NCBI GenBank assembly: GCA_033064195.1
Contig: JARBJD010000481.1
Location: 1 to 43,635 of the forward strand
Length of the DNA stretch: 43,635 bases
Direction: 5' to 3'
Origin: Blattamonas nauphoetae
Taxonomy: Eukaryota > Preaxostyla > Oxymonadida
Numbering within the stretch: position 1 is the stretch's first letter; each line of letters starts with the position of its first letter. Positions 1 through 10,100 of the stretch are shown here, piece after piece. The notes below the pieces were generated by a model, which saw nothing but the letters and a program-made list of their open reading frames with translations, searched no databases and was not told where the DNA came from. The translations under genes and the position numbers were made by a program.

Positions 1-869
1 GTAAAGCCGACATTCACCCTGTATACCATATCCAGTGTAGTGAGGAAGATGGTTGAAAGAACATTGCCCATCAAATGACGATCAACCCATATTTTTCTGA
101 ATCATCCAGCCGAAAAGGCTTCTGGTGGGAAGATTTTCAAAAACACTCGCATTCAGTTGTTTGAGGTGTGAAAGAGTTATTGGAGAGAGATTGGAAAATA
201 TTGAAAAAAAAGAAAGGCGACGGTCGGTTTCGATGGGGGCTCGTACTTTTCTATGATGTCAAAAATATTGTCCCATTTGATGACACTTCACAGGACATCC
301 CCATTCAGAAAGTTAAGCGTCGATGCAGTTCAGCGGATTATTCACAATCGGACATCATCGGAAAGCAGAGTCAACTGGAGAGACTATTGGAGGAGACAAT
401 TGGAGAAGAGCATGATTCTGATGATTCTGCAGATTCAGACGAGTACCAGACTTGTCGAACTGTGATTGGCGAAACTCAGTGGAAACATCTGCTATGTGTC
501 CAACTTGGACTCACCATTCGACAATCCATCCCAGGATTGGATCCCAAATCCATTCTGTGTGTCCAGGCTAATTACCTTGCTTGGTTAAACCATCAGCTCA
601 CGCTTCCTTTCGACTGTCTATTCGAAACGAAACCATATATGTACTGGAAGAACAATCGAGACTCATCAAATATCATTGTTCAAACACTATCAACTGTTGC
701 TGTTTGTATGCTAAGCACTGCAGCGACAGAAGCATGCTGTGAGCGTCTCTTTTCTCAAATGAGAACACTAATTGGATCGCATCGGTTTTCAATGGATCCA
801 GAGACTGTTCGTGCAATTCTCCGAGTTGGATCACAGGCATGTTCGAAACTGTTATCAATCCCGAACTGA
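1..869 (+). mobile_element. hAT-family transposase, 3' part (C-terminal dimerisation region)
   Basis: An open frame from 168 to 869 encodes 233 aa. Its last third carries the conserved hAT C-terminal dimerisation signature: ATEACCERLFSQMRTLIG followed by a Leu/Pro-Glu-Thr-Val-type helix (SMDPETVRAIL). In hAT transposases this region lies at the extreme C terminus and closes the RNase H-like catalytic fold, so the catalytic domain and zinc finger would lie upstream, outside the window. Bases 1-167 look like a continuation in the same frame (W-W-E-D-F-like residues) but contain a stop, so the copy is probably degenerate. An acidic Asp/Ser stretch lies near residues 75-92. I saw no terminal inverted repeat or 8-bp target duplication downstream. 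The family call is fairly safe; activity is unlikely. Confidence 0.72.
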
Positions 870-1041
870 ACCCGAATTGTACCACTTCATCTATCGCTTG
901 TTAGATCGTCATTCAACGTGATCGTTTATGCTCTTGAGTCTCTCGCTCCGAAAGGCAGGTTCGAGTTCCGCTCAACACATTCATTCGAATGGAAGGCACC
1001 GAATAGGCAGAACATCAACATGTGTGGCATCAACTCCTCTC

Positions 1042-2110
1042 CTCTGCATGACGCGATCCAGTCCTCTCCCTGCATGACGCGATCCAGTCTTCTCCTCTGC
1101 ATAACGCGATCCAGTCTTCTCCTCTGCATGGCGCGATCCAGTCTTCTCCTCTGCATGACGCGATCCAGTCTTCTCCTCTGCGTGACGCGATCCAGTCTTC
1201 TCCCCTTCATAGCGCGGTTCAGATCACTCCTCTGCATGACGCGATCCAGTCGTCTCCTCTGCATGACGCGATCCAGTCTTCTCCTCTGCATGACGCGATC
1301 CAGTCTTCTCCTCTGCATGACGCGATCCAGTCTTCTCCTCTGCATGACGCGATCCAGTCTTCTCCTCTGCATGACGCGATCCAGTCTTCTCCTCTGCATG
1401 ACGCGATCCAGTCTTCTCCTCTGCGTGACGCGATCCAGTCTTCTCCTCTGCATGACGCGATCCAGTCTTCTCCTCTGCATAACGCGATCCAGTCTTCTCC
1501 TCTGCATGACGCGATCCAGTCTTCTCCTCTGCGTGACGCGATCCAGTCTTCTCCCCTTCATAGCGCGGTTCAGATCACTCCTCTGCATGACGCGATCCAG
1601 TCTTCTCCTCTGCGTGACGCGATCCAGTCTTCTCCTCTGCATGACGCGATCCAGTCTTCTCCTCTGCATGACGCGATCCAGTCTTCTCCTCTGCGTGACG
1701 CGATCCAGTCTTCTCCCCTTCATAGCGCGGTTCAGATCACTCCTCTGCGTGACGCGATCCAGTCTTCTCCCCTTCATAGCGCGATTCAGATCACTCCTCT
1801 GCATGACGCGATCCAGTCTTCTCCTCTGCATGACGCGATCCAGTCTTCTCCTCTGCATGACGCGATCCAGTCTTCTCCTCTGCATGGCGCGATCCAGTCT
1901 TCTCCTCTGCATGACGCGATCCAGTCTTCTCCTCTGCGTGACGCGATCCAGTCTTCTCCTCTGCATGACGCGATCCAGTCTTCTCCTCTGCATGACGCGA
2001 TCCAGTCTTCTCCTCTGCATAACGCGATCCAGTCTTCTCCTCTGCATGGCGCGATCCAGTCTTCTCCCCTTCATAGCGCGGTTCAGTCCTATCTCCTGCG
2101 TTTTGCGATT
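1042..2110. repeat. 27-bp minisatellite, about 39 copies
   Basis: A head-to-tail array has the unit GACGCGATCCAGTCTTCTCC plus TCTGCAT (27 bp). Most units differ by single bases (GCATGACG, GCGTGACG, GCATAACG, GCATGGCG). A diverged variant containing CTTCATAGCGCGGTTCAG recurs at about 1206, 1556, 1718, 1772 and 2068, giving some higher-order structure. Because 27 is a multiple of three, both strands stay open: the plus strand reads a TRSSLLLCM repeat and the minus strand a QRRRLDRVM repeat. Two mirror ORFs of about 400 aa are therefore expected by geometry, and neither has a recognisable domain or non-repeat body. I treat it as satellite DNA rather than a gene. Confidence 0.9.
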
Positions 2111-2385
2111 CGCCCCTCTTTTGAGATCCTCATAGCTCCAGTCTGACTCGCCATCCTTTTAATTGTTTCCCCAGTTTTTTGCGTTAGAAGCTACTTCTCC
2201 ATCTTGATTGATATGAATTTTGTCTGATACAGAGTATCACACGCATAACAACGAACATGACCAGAAACTACTTATCAGAACAATTGAAGTGGTCAATCGA
2301 ATTAAAATGAAGGGCTGGAGATCATCCAATTCCCATGAAGCTTAAATAGGAGACTGGACATTGGACTGGACATTGACACCTCGAC
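2111..2385. other. spacer without recognisable feature
   Basis: This is AT-rich unique sequence between the minisatellite and the tRNA-like gene. I see no coding frame, inverted repeat or RNA gene in it. A short imperfect direct repeat built on GACTGGACATT lies at about 2352-2372, just before the tRNA-like 5' end. Confidence 0.5.
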
Positions 2386-2664
2386 TGGACACAGCTTAAC
2401 AGGCCAAGTGGTACAAGGGTTGCACCCCTGTGTGGTACAAGGGTTGCACCCCCGTGTGGTACAAGGGTTGCACCCCCGTGTGGTACAAGGGTTGCACCCC
2501 CGTGTGGTACAAGGGTTGCACCCCCGTGTGGTACAAGGGTTGCACCCCCGTGTGGTACAAGGGTTGCACCCCCGTGTGGTACAAGGGTTGCACCCCCGTG
2601 TGGTACAAGGGTTGCACCCCCGTGTGGTAAGCTGAAGACGCGGGTTCAAATCCCGCTGCGTCCA
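2386..2664 (+). tRNA. tRNA-like gene expanded by internal tandem repeats
   Basis: The ends look like one tRNA. The 5' strand TGGACAC (2386-2392) pairs with GCGTCCA (2658-2664) at six of seven positions. A near-consensus A box (AGCTTAACAGG) lies at about 2392-2402, and a perfect T arm GCGGG-TTCAAAT-CCCGC lies just before the 3' strand, holding a B box (GGTTCAAATCC). A T5 run at about 2667 can end Pol III transcription. Between A box and T arm sit nine 24-bp units. Each contains AGGGTTGCACCCC, which could fold as an anticodon-like hairpin; read with U33 it would present TGC (Ala). The result is 279 nt instead of about 75. The antisense strand reads AGFEPASS, a familiar signature of false ORFs antisense to tRNA genes. 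Function is doubtful and identity uncertain. Confidence 0.6.
2408..2623. repeat. nine 24-bp tandem units inside the tRNA-like gene
   Basis: The unit is GTGGTACAAGGGTTGCACCC plus CCGT. The first copy has CTGT at its end; the others are identical. Units start every 24 bp from 2408 to 2600, and a partial GTGGTA follows at 2624. Near identity implies recent expansion or gene conversion. Confidence 0.95.
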
Positions 2665-2877
2665 ACTTTTTGCATTTTTTTCGAAAAAAATTACTACCAA
2701 CAGGCTTCGGTGTACCGGGGTAGTCGTGTTAAATTGTTGATTTTTTTGACAAATCAGTGCAAAAACCAAGAAGAAGAAATCAATTGAGAAAAGTCTATCA
2801 AAATGGAAGACTACAAGCTTGGAAAGCGAAAAACAAAGATATATGTCCAAGACGAAGGAAGATAGTGAATCCATGAA
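2665..2877. other. spacer and likely 3' flank of the minus-strand membrane gene
   Basis: AT-rich sequence with A/T homopolymers. It separates the tRNA-like gene from the stop codon of the membrane protein gene at 2878. Nothing else is recognisable. Confidence 0.4.
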
Positions 2878-5699
2878 TCAGATCGGCGAAACTCGCTTTG
2901 GATTCCCTGTTTTCCTCACCCCGCCTTTCTTCCCACCGTTTCGTTGATTGACCATTCCCTTTTGCTGTGCGATGTTCTTCTTTCGGCTCGCTGCTTTTCC
3001 ACTCTTCTTTCCTCTCCTCCGTGGAGTCACCCATCCTGTTCGACCGCACATCATCACTGGCTTGGCAACAGTCATCGCAACAAGAGCGAGGAAGCCACCG
3101 AACCAGAACAAAGACGCGTCGAATGCCAGGTCACTGAAAATAATGTTGAGGAAGTTGTACAGAAGGGGGTTGACGGCGTCGAAGGAGAGGAGCTCCTCCA
3201 GCACGTCTTCCCGGAACGTCGAGAACGAAGACCGAGCAACACTGGCTTTCTCGGAGATTGTGTTCTGAAGAGAAAGAAGAAGGATGAAAAGAAAGCTGTT
3301 TCCACACATTGATGGATGCTCCGAATGTCACACCCGACGGGAGGTAGTTCGTGGGGTCTGCTGCTCCCTCCACAATCTCGTCGAACCCCCGCTGCATCCG
3401 GTCGAAGAAGGACGTGGACACGGGATTCACGTCGGCGTCACTCTTCCTCCGCAGGAAGTAGTCTCCGAGAGCCTGCCCGTCGAGGCAGACGAAAGGGAGG
3501 AACTCGTGTTCGGTGAGGGTGCTCAGATCGTTCCTGGAGCGGGAGGTGATGCCGCAGATGTCCCGCCGCATCTCGTGGTACATGGTGTCGGTGATGTCGA
3601 CCGAGAGGGGGATCCGCACGAGGTAGTCGAGGACGGGGTAGATCGGAGCGAGGTCTGCTGCTTTGTAGACGTCGTTGTGGATGTCCATCAGAATCAGAGA
3701 CAGAAGCGTGAAGGCCACGGTGAGGACGCCGAAGATGAAGCTGAAGATGTGCTGGAAACAGAGCGAGCAGCAGAACACGCTGTCCTTCGAACAGCACGGA
3801 ATCATGCACATCGACGACAGAACGAGGAGCAGAACGAAGACGCCAGCGAAGGCCACAACCAGCCCCCACGCCATGTTCCCCGCAGTTTCATACATCTTTT
3901 TGAAATCGCCGACAAACTCGTCCACCCCGTTCATGTACCGACTGGCACGCGCGAGAGTGTGTGCGGTGGAATGGAAGAGCTCGTCGTCGTGCATTGTGGC
4001 AGAATCGAGACTGGCCGATCCATTCACAACCGCCTCAAGCTCCGTCCAAACCTCACTCGTTCCGTCCGTCGAAGGATCAGCTTGCGAAGCTGGGGGTGGC
4101 AGAGCCGAGATAGTCTGAAATGTTGTGGTGTGTGCATCCCACGCGGCTTTGAGGTCGTTCAGAGCCTGCTGGATGTCTCCCAGGACAGACGCCTGGTTGC
4201 GGGTCCTTGAAGCCGCAGAAGGGGTTTCTGGTGTCTCTGGTGGGGTCCACGCTCGACGGCTGAGAATGTCGCAGTTTGTGCCATCGCGTGATGTGAGCAG
4301 GTTGAGGGCAGCTTCATAGTTGTCGAAGAGCTTCTGGTAGATACGCATTTCCTGCAGAGCATCTTGCAGAGTGGAGGCGTCTGTTGGATCGTCTGGATCG
4401 AGAGCAACGTCGTTGACATCATTCAACCACGTTTCGATGGACGAGAAGTGGCCGGGAGGGAGTTGCTTGTTGTTTGCACCGAAGACCTGGTGGTGGAGGA
4501 TGGTGTATGACTGCTCGACTTCAGAGATTTGTGTTGAGATGGAGTTGGTCAGTCTGCGAATGGCTTGGAGAGACGACACGAATTGATTCGTGTTTGACGA
4601 GAGAGTACCAATCACATCGCGAGACTTGTTGCACACAACTTCCAGTTCAGACACGGACCGATTAAATGACTTGAAAGATTGGAGAATAGAATCAATAGAA
4701 GGGAAAGAGAAAGTACAGACATTTTCGAACGTTGAGACAGAATTGGTGAGTTCTGTGACGATTGTGGCTGTGACACCCATGTCTGCTGCGCCAGAGAGAA
4801 AATCGTAACTAAATGAAGATGTTCAAAGACATAGAAATGTGGAGGAGACTAATTTCGAGCTCGGATGCTGAGGCTATGCAGAGAGTTGAGTTGAGTATTT
4901 AGAGTCTCCATTGCGCCTTCCTTTTGAATGAGATCACTTATTCCAGCAGTTAGAACGAGAGCATCTTCACCAACTGGGAGGATAAGGTAGTGGGGAGTAA
5001 GAATAGATGAAGGCAGACCATCGAGAAGGCCTTGGAAGGACTTGATTGCATCATCAAAGTATGTGAGGACGATGTTGACCTGATCAAACACTTCTTCAAG
5101 CTCTTTGTGCATGTTGAGCGAGGCAACCATGATAAACGCCAAACCTGTTCTGAAAAAGAAGAGAAAGGAGGGCGAAGGATACATGGCGACTACAGCACTT
5201 ATTAAGTAGCAAATGCGGCAACCAATTCGAGCACACTTCTGTTCAGGGCTTCTACATGTGATGCATCGTGATGGTCGTTCAGAGTCACCTGAAGCACACT
5301 GCCGAACACACCAGTAAATTGCGAAAACCATATCCCAAAGAAATAGCAGTCCAACAACGATGAGGATGGGGAGGATGGTCTGAATGGAAGAAAAGACATG
5401 GGAAAAGTGAAATTGATGTTCAGACGAGGACGTATGCACCGACGCCACCAAGAACTGCTTTGCTTCCAGCGTCATTGTGGATCAAGAAATTAACCGCAAT
5501 ATCCGTGAAGGAATTCACTTCATATTCGTCGGATGTTTCGTTCGTGAACGAGTGAGTTTGTTTGATGCGAGGAATTAGGTTGAAAACGAACGAGAACGAA
5601 GAACCAAGAACTGAACTGAAAGAAAGAAAAGTCGGAACTGGAAGAACATGAAAATGAAAATAGTGTTACCTGATTCTGGAAGAATCACCTTCTCAGCAT
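2878..5699 (-). CDS. pentaspan membrane protein, prominin/Tweety-like, six exons
   Basis: Exons on the minus strand are 5699-5689, 5615-5432, 5379-5183, 5149-4850, 4808-3308 and 3264-2878. The introns are 73, 52, 33, 41 and 43 nt; all are GT-AG with pyrimidine-rich 3' ends except the 41-nt one (CATTTAG). All phases agree and give 859 aa. Helices are predicted at about 66-88, 122-143, 542-566, 584-606 and 783-803. The loop between helices 1 and 2 and that between helices 3 and 4 (PCCSKDSVFCCSLC) are short and Cys-rich. Loop 2-3 is about 400 aa, loop 4-5 about 175 aa, and a basic tail of about 56 aa ends the protein. Five helices with two large outer loops, a Cys-rich first inner loop and about 860 residues is the plan of prominins, which organise membrane protrusions; Tweety channels share the topology. 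I chose the far upstream ATG because splicing after 11 nt opens the N-terminal outer segment; this first exon is the weakest part, and ATG 5475 in an intron-retaining frame is the alternative. Family by topology only. Confidence 0.62.
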
Positions 5700-5741
5700 G
5701 CAGGATGTTTAAAATAAGAAGGGAGAACATCGATCAGCCCA

Positions 5742-6318
5742 ATGAGTCATTTCACAATCTGCTTCTCTTCTCTCCTGGGCAACTCGTTCCCCACTTATTG
5801 TATCAATCCTCAAAGCAGCTTCCTATTCGCAACTGGAATGAGGAAAACAGGTCCACGTATCGAACCAAAATACTCGCCCTGGCGAAAGGACGAAGCATCG
5901 TTTCTGGCGTCGCAGATTGTCCGTTCTGACTATTTGTGAGAAGAACGATGAAATGCCAACTGTTCCTCTCACATACGTGGAAGGCACCGAAAAACCAATC
6001 AGCTCATTTGCGACCAGACTGCTCACACCACTCGATGCACTGAAGTCAGCACATTTTCTGGAACTCGTGCATAACAGGGAACTAGAAGAGAGGTTGAGAG
6101 AACAGATGTTCAAATCGAAGGTGAATGATGGGCTGTTGGTTTCACATGCGAAGTTGACGATGTACTCAGAAATGCCCCACGGGTTTCGCTCGATCAAATT
6201 TAACCTTCCTGTGATTCGCCATGATCCCAAAACGGAGGACGAACTTCTGTCACTCGAACCGACAGCCTTCGAAATCGAAAGCAACGTGCTCTTCAGAGGA
6301 CCAACCAACGAAGCCTGA
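5742..6318 (+). CDS. hypothetical protein, probably two exons
   Basis: Two frames join across a candidate GT-AG intron at 5936-6002 (67 nt, weak pyrimidine tract) to give about 169 aa. Exon 1 (5742-5935) ends in a basic stretch containing KYSPWRKDEASF. Exon 2 (6003-6318) is charged and contains an acidic helix (ELVHNRELEERLREQM) and a hydrophilic C terminus. No signal peptide or membrane helix is visible. It is divergent from the prominin-like gene: the two starts lie 42 bp apart, so the spacer probably holds both promoters. I do not recognise the family. A start at 5917 without splicing (133 aa) is the alternative. The antisense ORF over the same stretch is Ser-rich and looks like a shadow. 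Confidence 0.42.
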
Positions 6319-7087
6319 ACACAACCGAATAGCAACCTTTGGACTGGGTTCGATTCCTTCGTCTATCTCCAGGAACAGATTTCCAGTGAGAGTGAGGATT
6401 CACCAACCATACACACTCTTTAGACTTTCAAAACCACTCCCAGTGAAACTCAAAATACATGCAACACTGTTCTCATCGATGCGATACGAGAGGACATTGA
6501 TGTGTTCTTCATCTGGATTGTCCTTTCAGCACATGTGAACTCATTTCAGAATCAGGTGCAGCCTGCCGATGAATCCCGGAAATCGAGAATTTGTGGTTCA
6601 GAAAAATGAAACGATTCGTCACGACTTCGGATGAGTTCATCGATTGCTTCACCGAACCGACCTTCAGCCCTCCTCTGCCCACTCTGAACTACTCGATTGT
6701 TTGTGAATCTGCCTCGATAACACACTCCAACTTGTCTGAATTTGTCGCAACTTTCAAAAACACGTCTGAATGACGACCATGATCAAACAATCAAATTCAT
6801 TCTTTCATGTCATAATTTTGTTGTTCCATTTCGGAGAGTGCAGGTTCGCTTTCGTGAATGTTCATCACTCGTTCCGACTCGACAGCCGAGATTGCTTCCA
6901 TCTGATCAACGTTCATTGGCGAGAGTCTGGATGCGGAGTGAGAATAGAAAGATTCACCAAGAAAGGATGAAATGACATCATTCATTCAAATCATGATCGA
7001 TCTTCCCAAACATTTTTTGACAAGGTGTCGTCAAACCAATTTCGCTTTAAATTGATTCCAACTCATTCGACCTCGTCAAAAAATACC
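6319..7087 (+). pseudogene. coding-like DNA broken across frames, unrecognised
   Basis: Short plus-strand frames read like protein but none lasts: 6330-6538 (with FPVRVRIHQPYTLFRLSKPL), 6591-6773 and 6742-6975 (with VQVRFRECSSL). They lie in different frames, and I could not link them with a convincing set of short introns, although this genome has many. Both the first and last piece hold a V-x-V-R-F/I pattern, which may reflect a repeated domain. This could be a decayed gene, the 3' part of the preceding gene, or unrecognised exons upstream of separase. There is no match I can name. Confidence 0.3.
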
Positions 7088-7119
7088 GTTTCCTTCTGAT
7101 CCCAACTCTAAATTTTCAG
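7088..7119 (+). other. candidate 32-nt intron upstream of separase start
   Basis: The sequence starts GTTTCC and ends AATTTTCAG, 32 nt, the same length as the intron at 8332-8363. The separase frame is open back to this acceptor (SSEQTDSQIQTDPSEI before the ATG at 7170), but I found no in-frame start codon before it, so it may lie in the 5' UTR. Confidence 0.4.
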
Positions 7120-7169
7120 AGTCATCAGAACAGACTGATTCCCAAATTCAAACCGATCCATCAGAAATC

Positions 7170-10100
7170 ATGAATGCATCTATACCACAAATTGAACAAC
7201 ATAGACAAGGACAAAAATCATCCAACTCACTTAATTCATCCCTTCAAATGCAGATTGTACCATCCAAAACGTCTGAAACCACACTCACACACATTTCCTT
7301 CATCAAGAAGCATTTATGCACTATTTTCTCGCTCAAACACAGATTCGACCATAGAAACCGGTGGTGGTGGACATCTCCAATCAGCACTTTCGGTGACGAA
7401 CGCGACAACGATTCTGTGAGTGATGTCCGAGAAATGAGAATTGATCTGGACCAACTCAAAGTTCCCATCCAACAACTTGATAGTACCATAATTTCTGAAC
7501 AATGTGAAACCGATCCACGAGCGTGTGACTTGCTTTCGTTCTCTTCTGATGACAAGAACAAGCAAGTCTGTCCAACACAATTCGTCAATGAAATACAACG
7601 TGGATTTGCTTTTTTCACACCAAATATCCTGCAATTCTGTAATGATTCATCGAATTATCGATATTACCTCGCATTTCTTTTATACTGCCGAGCATCGTTT
7701 TACGAAGGATTTAGTCTACAACAACCGCCACAAGCCCCTCTTGTCGACTTGTCGATCAGAGATTGTACGACAGCCTTACGAATACTACATTTTTGTGAAG
7801 ATAAACCCGACACTACCGAAGTGATTTACTCTTTTCATGACTTTGAGGAATTGAAAGCCCTCCTCTTCGGGTTGCTCGGTCAATCTCTTCGACAGTATGA
7901 CCTCTCTCACTCAAACAGACTCGATCGAGAGAGTGGGTCGGCCATTGACGATCCCATCTCCCACTTGCAACGAGAGGAGATACAGACTTTATCTGAACAA
8001 ACCAATCTTATCCAACACTGTTTTCTGGAAGTTTTGAAATGTCTTGATTCAGCTCTCAATCAATCCACTCCACTGAATCTCCAGCATCTCTCGTCTATTT
8101 TCGTCCTTTTGACACATACCATTATCCCATACGGGATTCAATGCGACAATCTTCACCTCGCCCTTTGGGCATGTGAGATCTGGTCTCGCCTCAGTCCCCC
8201 TGTCATGCACAACGGACTGCCGCGAAAAACAGAAGCTTGGCAACTTCAGGCTCTTCACAAGGCAGACACAGAAGTTGGCGACACACCAACTCAGCTGGAA
8301 ATGAAGCAAGCAGAAGCGGACGACCGAAATGGTTTGTTGTTCTCTCGAATCTCACATTCTCAGTTGAACTCCATCTTCTTGGACATCTGTCGGCGAAGCT
8401 GCAAGCAGGCTGTCTTTTGGCAGATTCTGAATTCGATACAATGGCATCATTCCATTTGGAATCGGTGAAAAGGATGCTTCCGTTGCATCTTCAACCGTGC
8501 TCACGTGGGAGGCACCTGAATTCTGTCAACCCGCCACCGATCAATCCTAATCATCTTTCAACAGATATTCACACACAACGCGACCCTTCACATGTGGATC
8601 GAGCATCTCAAGAACTTCGACAGGCACTTCTGAACACTCCACTGCCACTTCATCTCTCAATGAACTCAGAAGAGAGCGAACCAGGGAATGCAAAACAGGA
8701 TCGGACGAGGAAAGTGGAACAACCCACACCGACTGTCCTTCTCAAGCTCTCCAACAAAGCACCCCGTCTCTTTGTGAGGGGACTCTGCTTTGTTTGGGGT
8801 CAGATGAGAATTCTGGAAGGCAAACTGTACGCAATCGAAGGAAAATGGCAGGAAGCAATCTCATCAACCGAAGAAGCGGTCAGCTACTTCAACTTTCTCC
8901 TCAGAGTCCCACATGTCCGCAAGACTAGTCTATCGGCAACGTCGTCTCGTCAGAATCAGAAACAGACTGTCGTTGCATGTCCTGTGTGGACAGACATCAT
9001 CGACATTGCTCTGATCAGGTCGATGCTTTGCGAATGCTACTCGTTCAAAGGGAAGGTGTTCAGACTGAATGGGATGCCGATCGAGGCAGAGTCGGCACTT
9101 CTGAAGCAGCTGTCACAGATCATCAGCAAAGTCATTCCGACGCCAAAAGATGATAGCCCACTCCCACCACCAACATCAGATACATTTTATTCATTGCTCC
9201 ACACTTGTTTCTCGGCCAAGGACTACCTCAATCTCCTTCTGCCCTTGCCATCAACCCCTCTCTGCATTGTAAACACAACATTTGACTTTATCATCCAATT
9301 CAGTCGGATCTCAATTGAAACGGCAAACTGGGAGTATCAAGAGTGGGCACATCAAAACGTTGCGGAAGCCTTTGCTGTGCTTGCTCGACTGCCTGTGACT
9401 AAGTTGGCAGCTGTCATTCTCGAGAGGATCGAACTTGCAACGAAACGAAATGAATCCGCAGCTGTTCTTCATCTGATCGAGTATCTGGAGACGATTCTGG
9501 AAGTTGAGAATCCATCTCAGAAAGTCCCGTTTCGAGCAGAACTGGAGAAGATCACTGCCCTACACACCTCGCCGCTTGATGAGAGCTCCGAAGGGATGGA
9601 AGTCTTGTCGAAGCTCCCGAACCCCGAATCCAACCAGTCTAACTTCCAACCATTCATTGCACAATGTCTCAACCCGAACAGGTTCTCCTTCATCCCCATT
9701 CACGCCTTTCATTTCCTCCTCGTCTCCACTCTCCAATGTCTTCGCCGTCCTTTCCCTCTTCCTCCGACATTCATGCAATTCGTCCCACATCCTCAATCAG
9801 ACAATTCTGGGCCAACAGAATCCCCAGCCCACACTCGCACCGACCCAACATGCTTCACGACTCCGAAGATAGACCGAAGACTGATGGAACGAACACCGAG
9901 CAAGAAGACACCAGTTGATGCAGCGCGGACACCGACGTTGATTGGAATGGTGGATGGACGGCCTGTTGTCGGAGCTTCTCAACAATTTGTCTGTCGAGCA
10001 GAGACAGTGTTCGATCGAAATGCTCTGGAGACAGTTTACGATGTGCTGTTTCATTTTGTGACGGAGATTTTAACATTCCAACAGAATAACATACTGGATC

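Noticed and set aside
918-2135. Long repeat ORFs of about 400 aa on both strands
   Set aside because: A 27-bp unit without stops is open in frame on both strands by arithmetic. No domain, no non-repeat body and no splice context; treated as minisatellite.
2302-2874. Minus-strand ORF with CTTRG-type repeats and AGFEPASS
   Set aside because: It is antisense to the tRNA-like gene and its 24-bp repeats; this residue pattern is a known false-ORF signature of antisense tRNA.
3284-4210. Plus-strand ORF of 308 aa
   Set aside because: It is a shadow opposite the pentaspan gene's main exon, which has membrane helices and in-phase introns.
5823-6335. Minus-strand Ser-rich ORF of 170 aa
   Set aside because: Composition looks like an antisense shadow of the plus-strand hypothetical gene; no better features.
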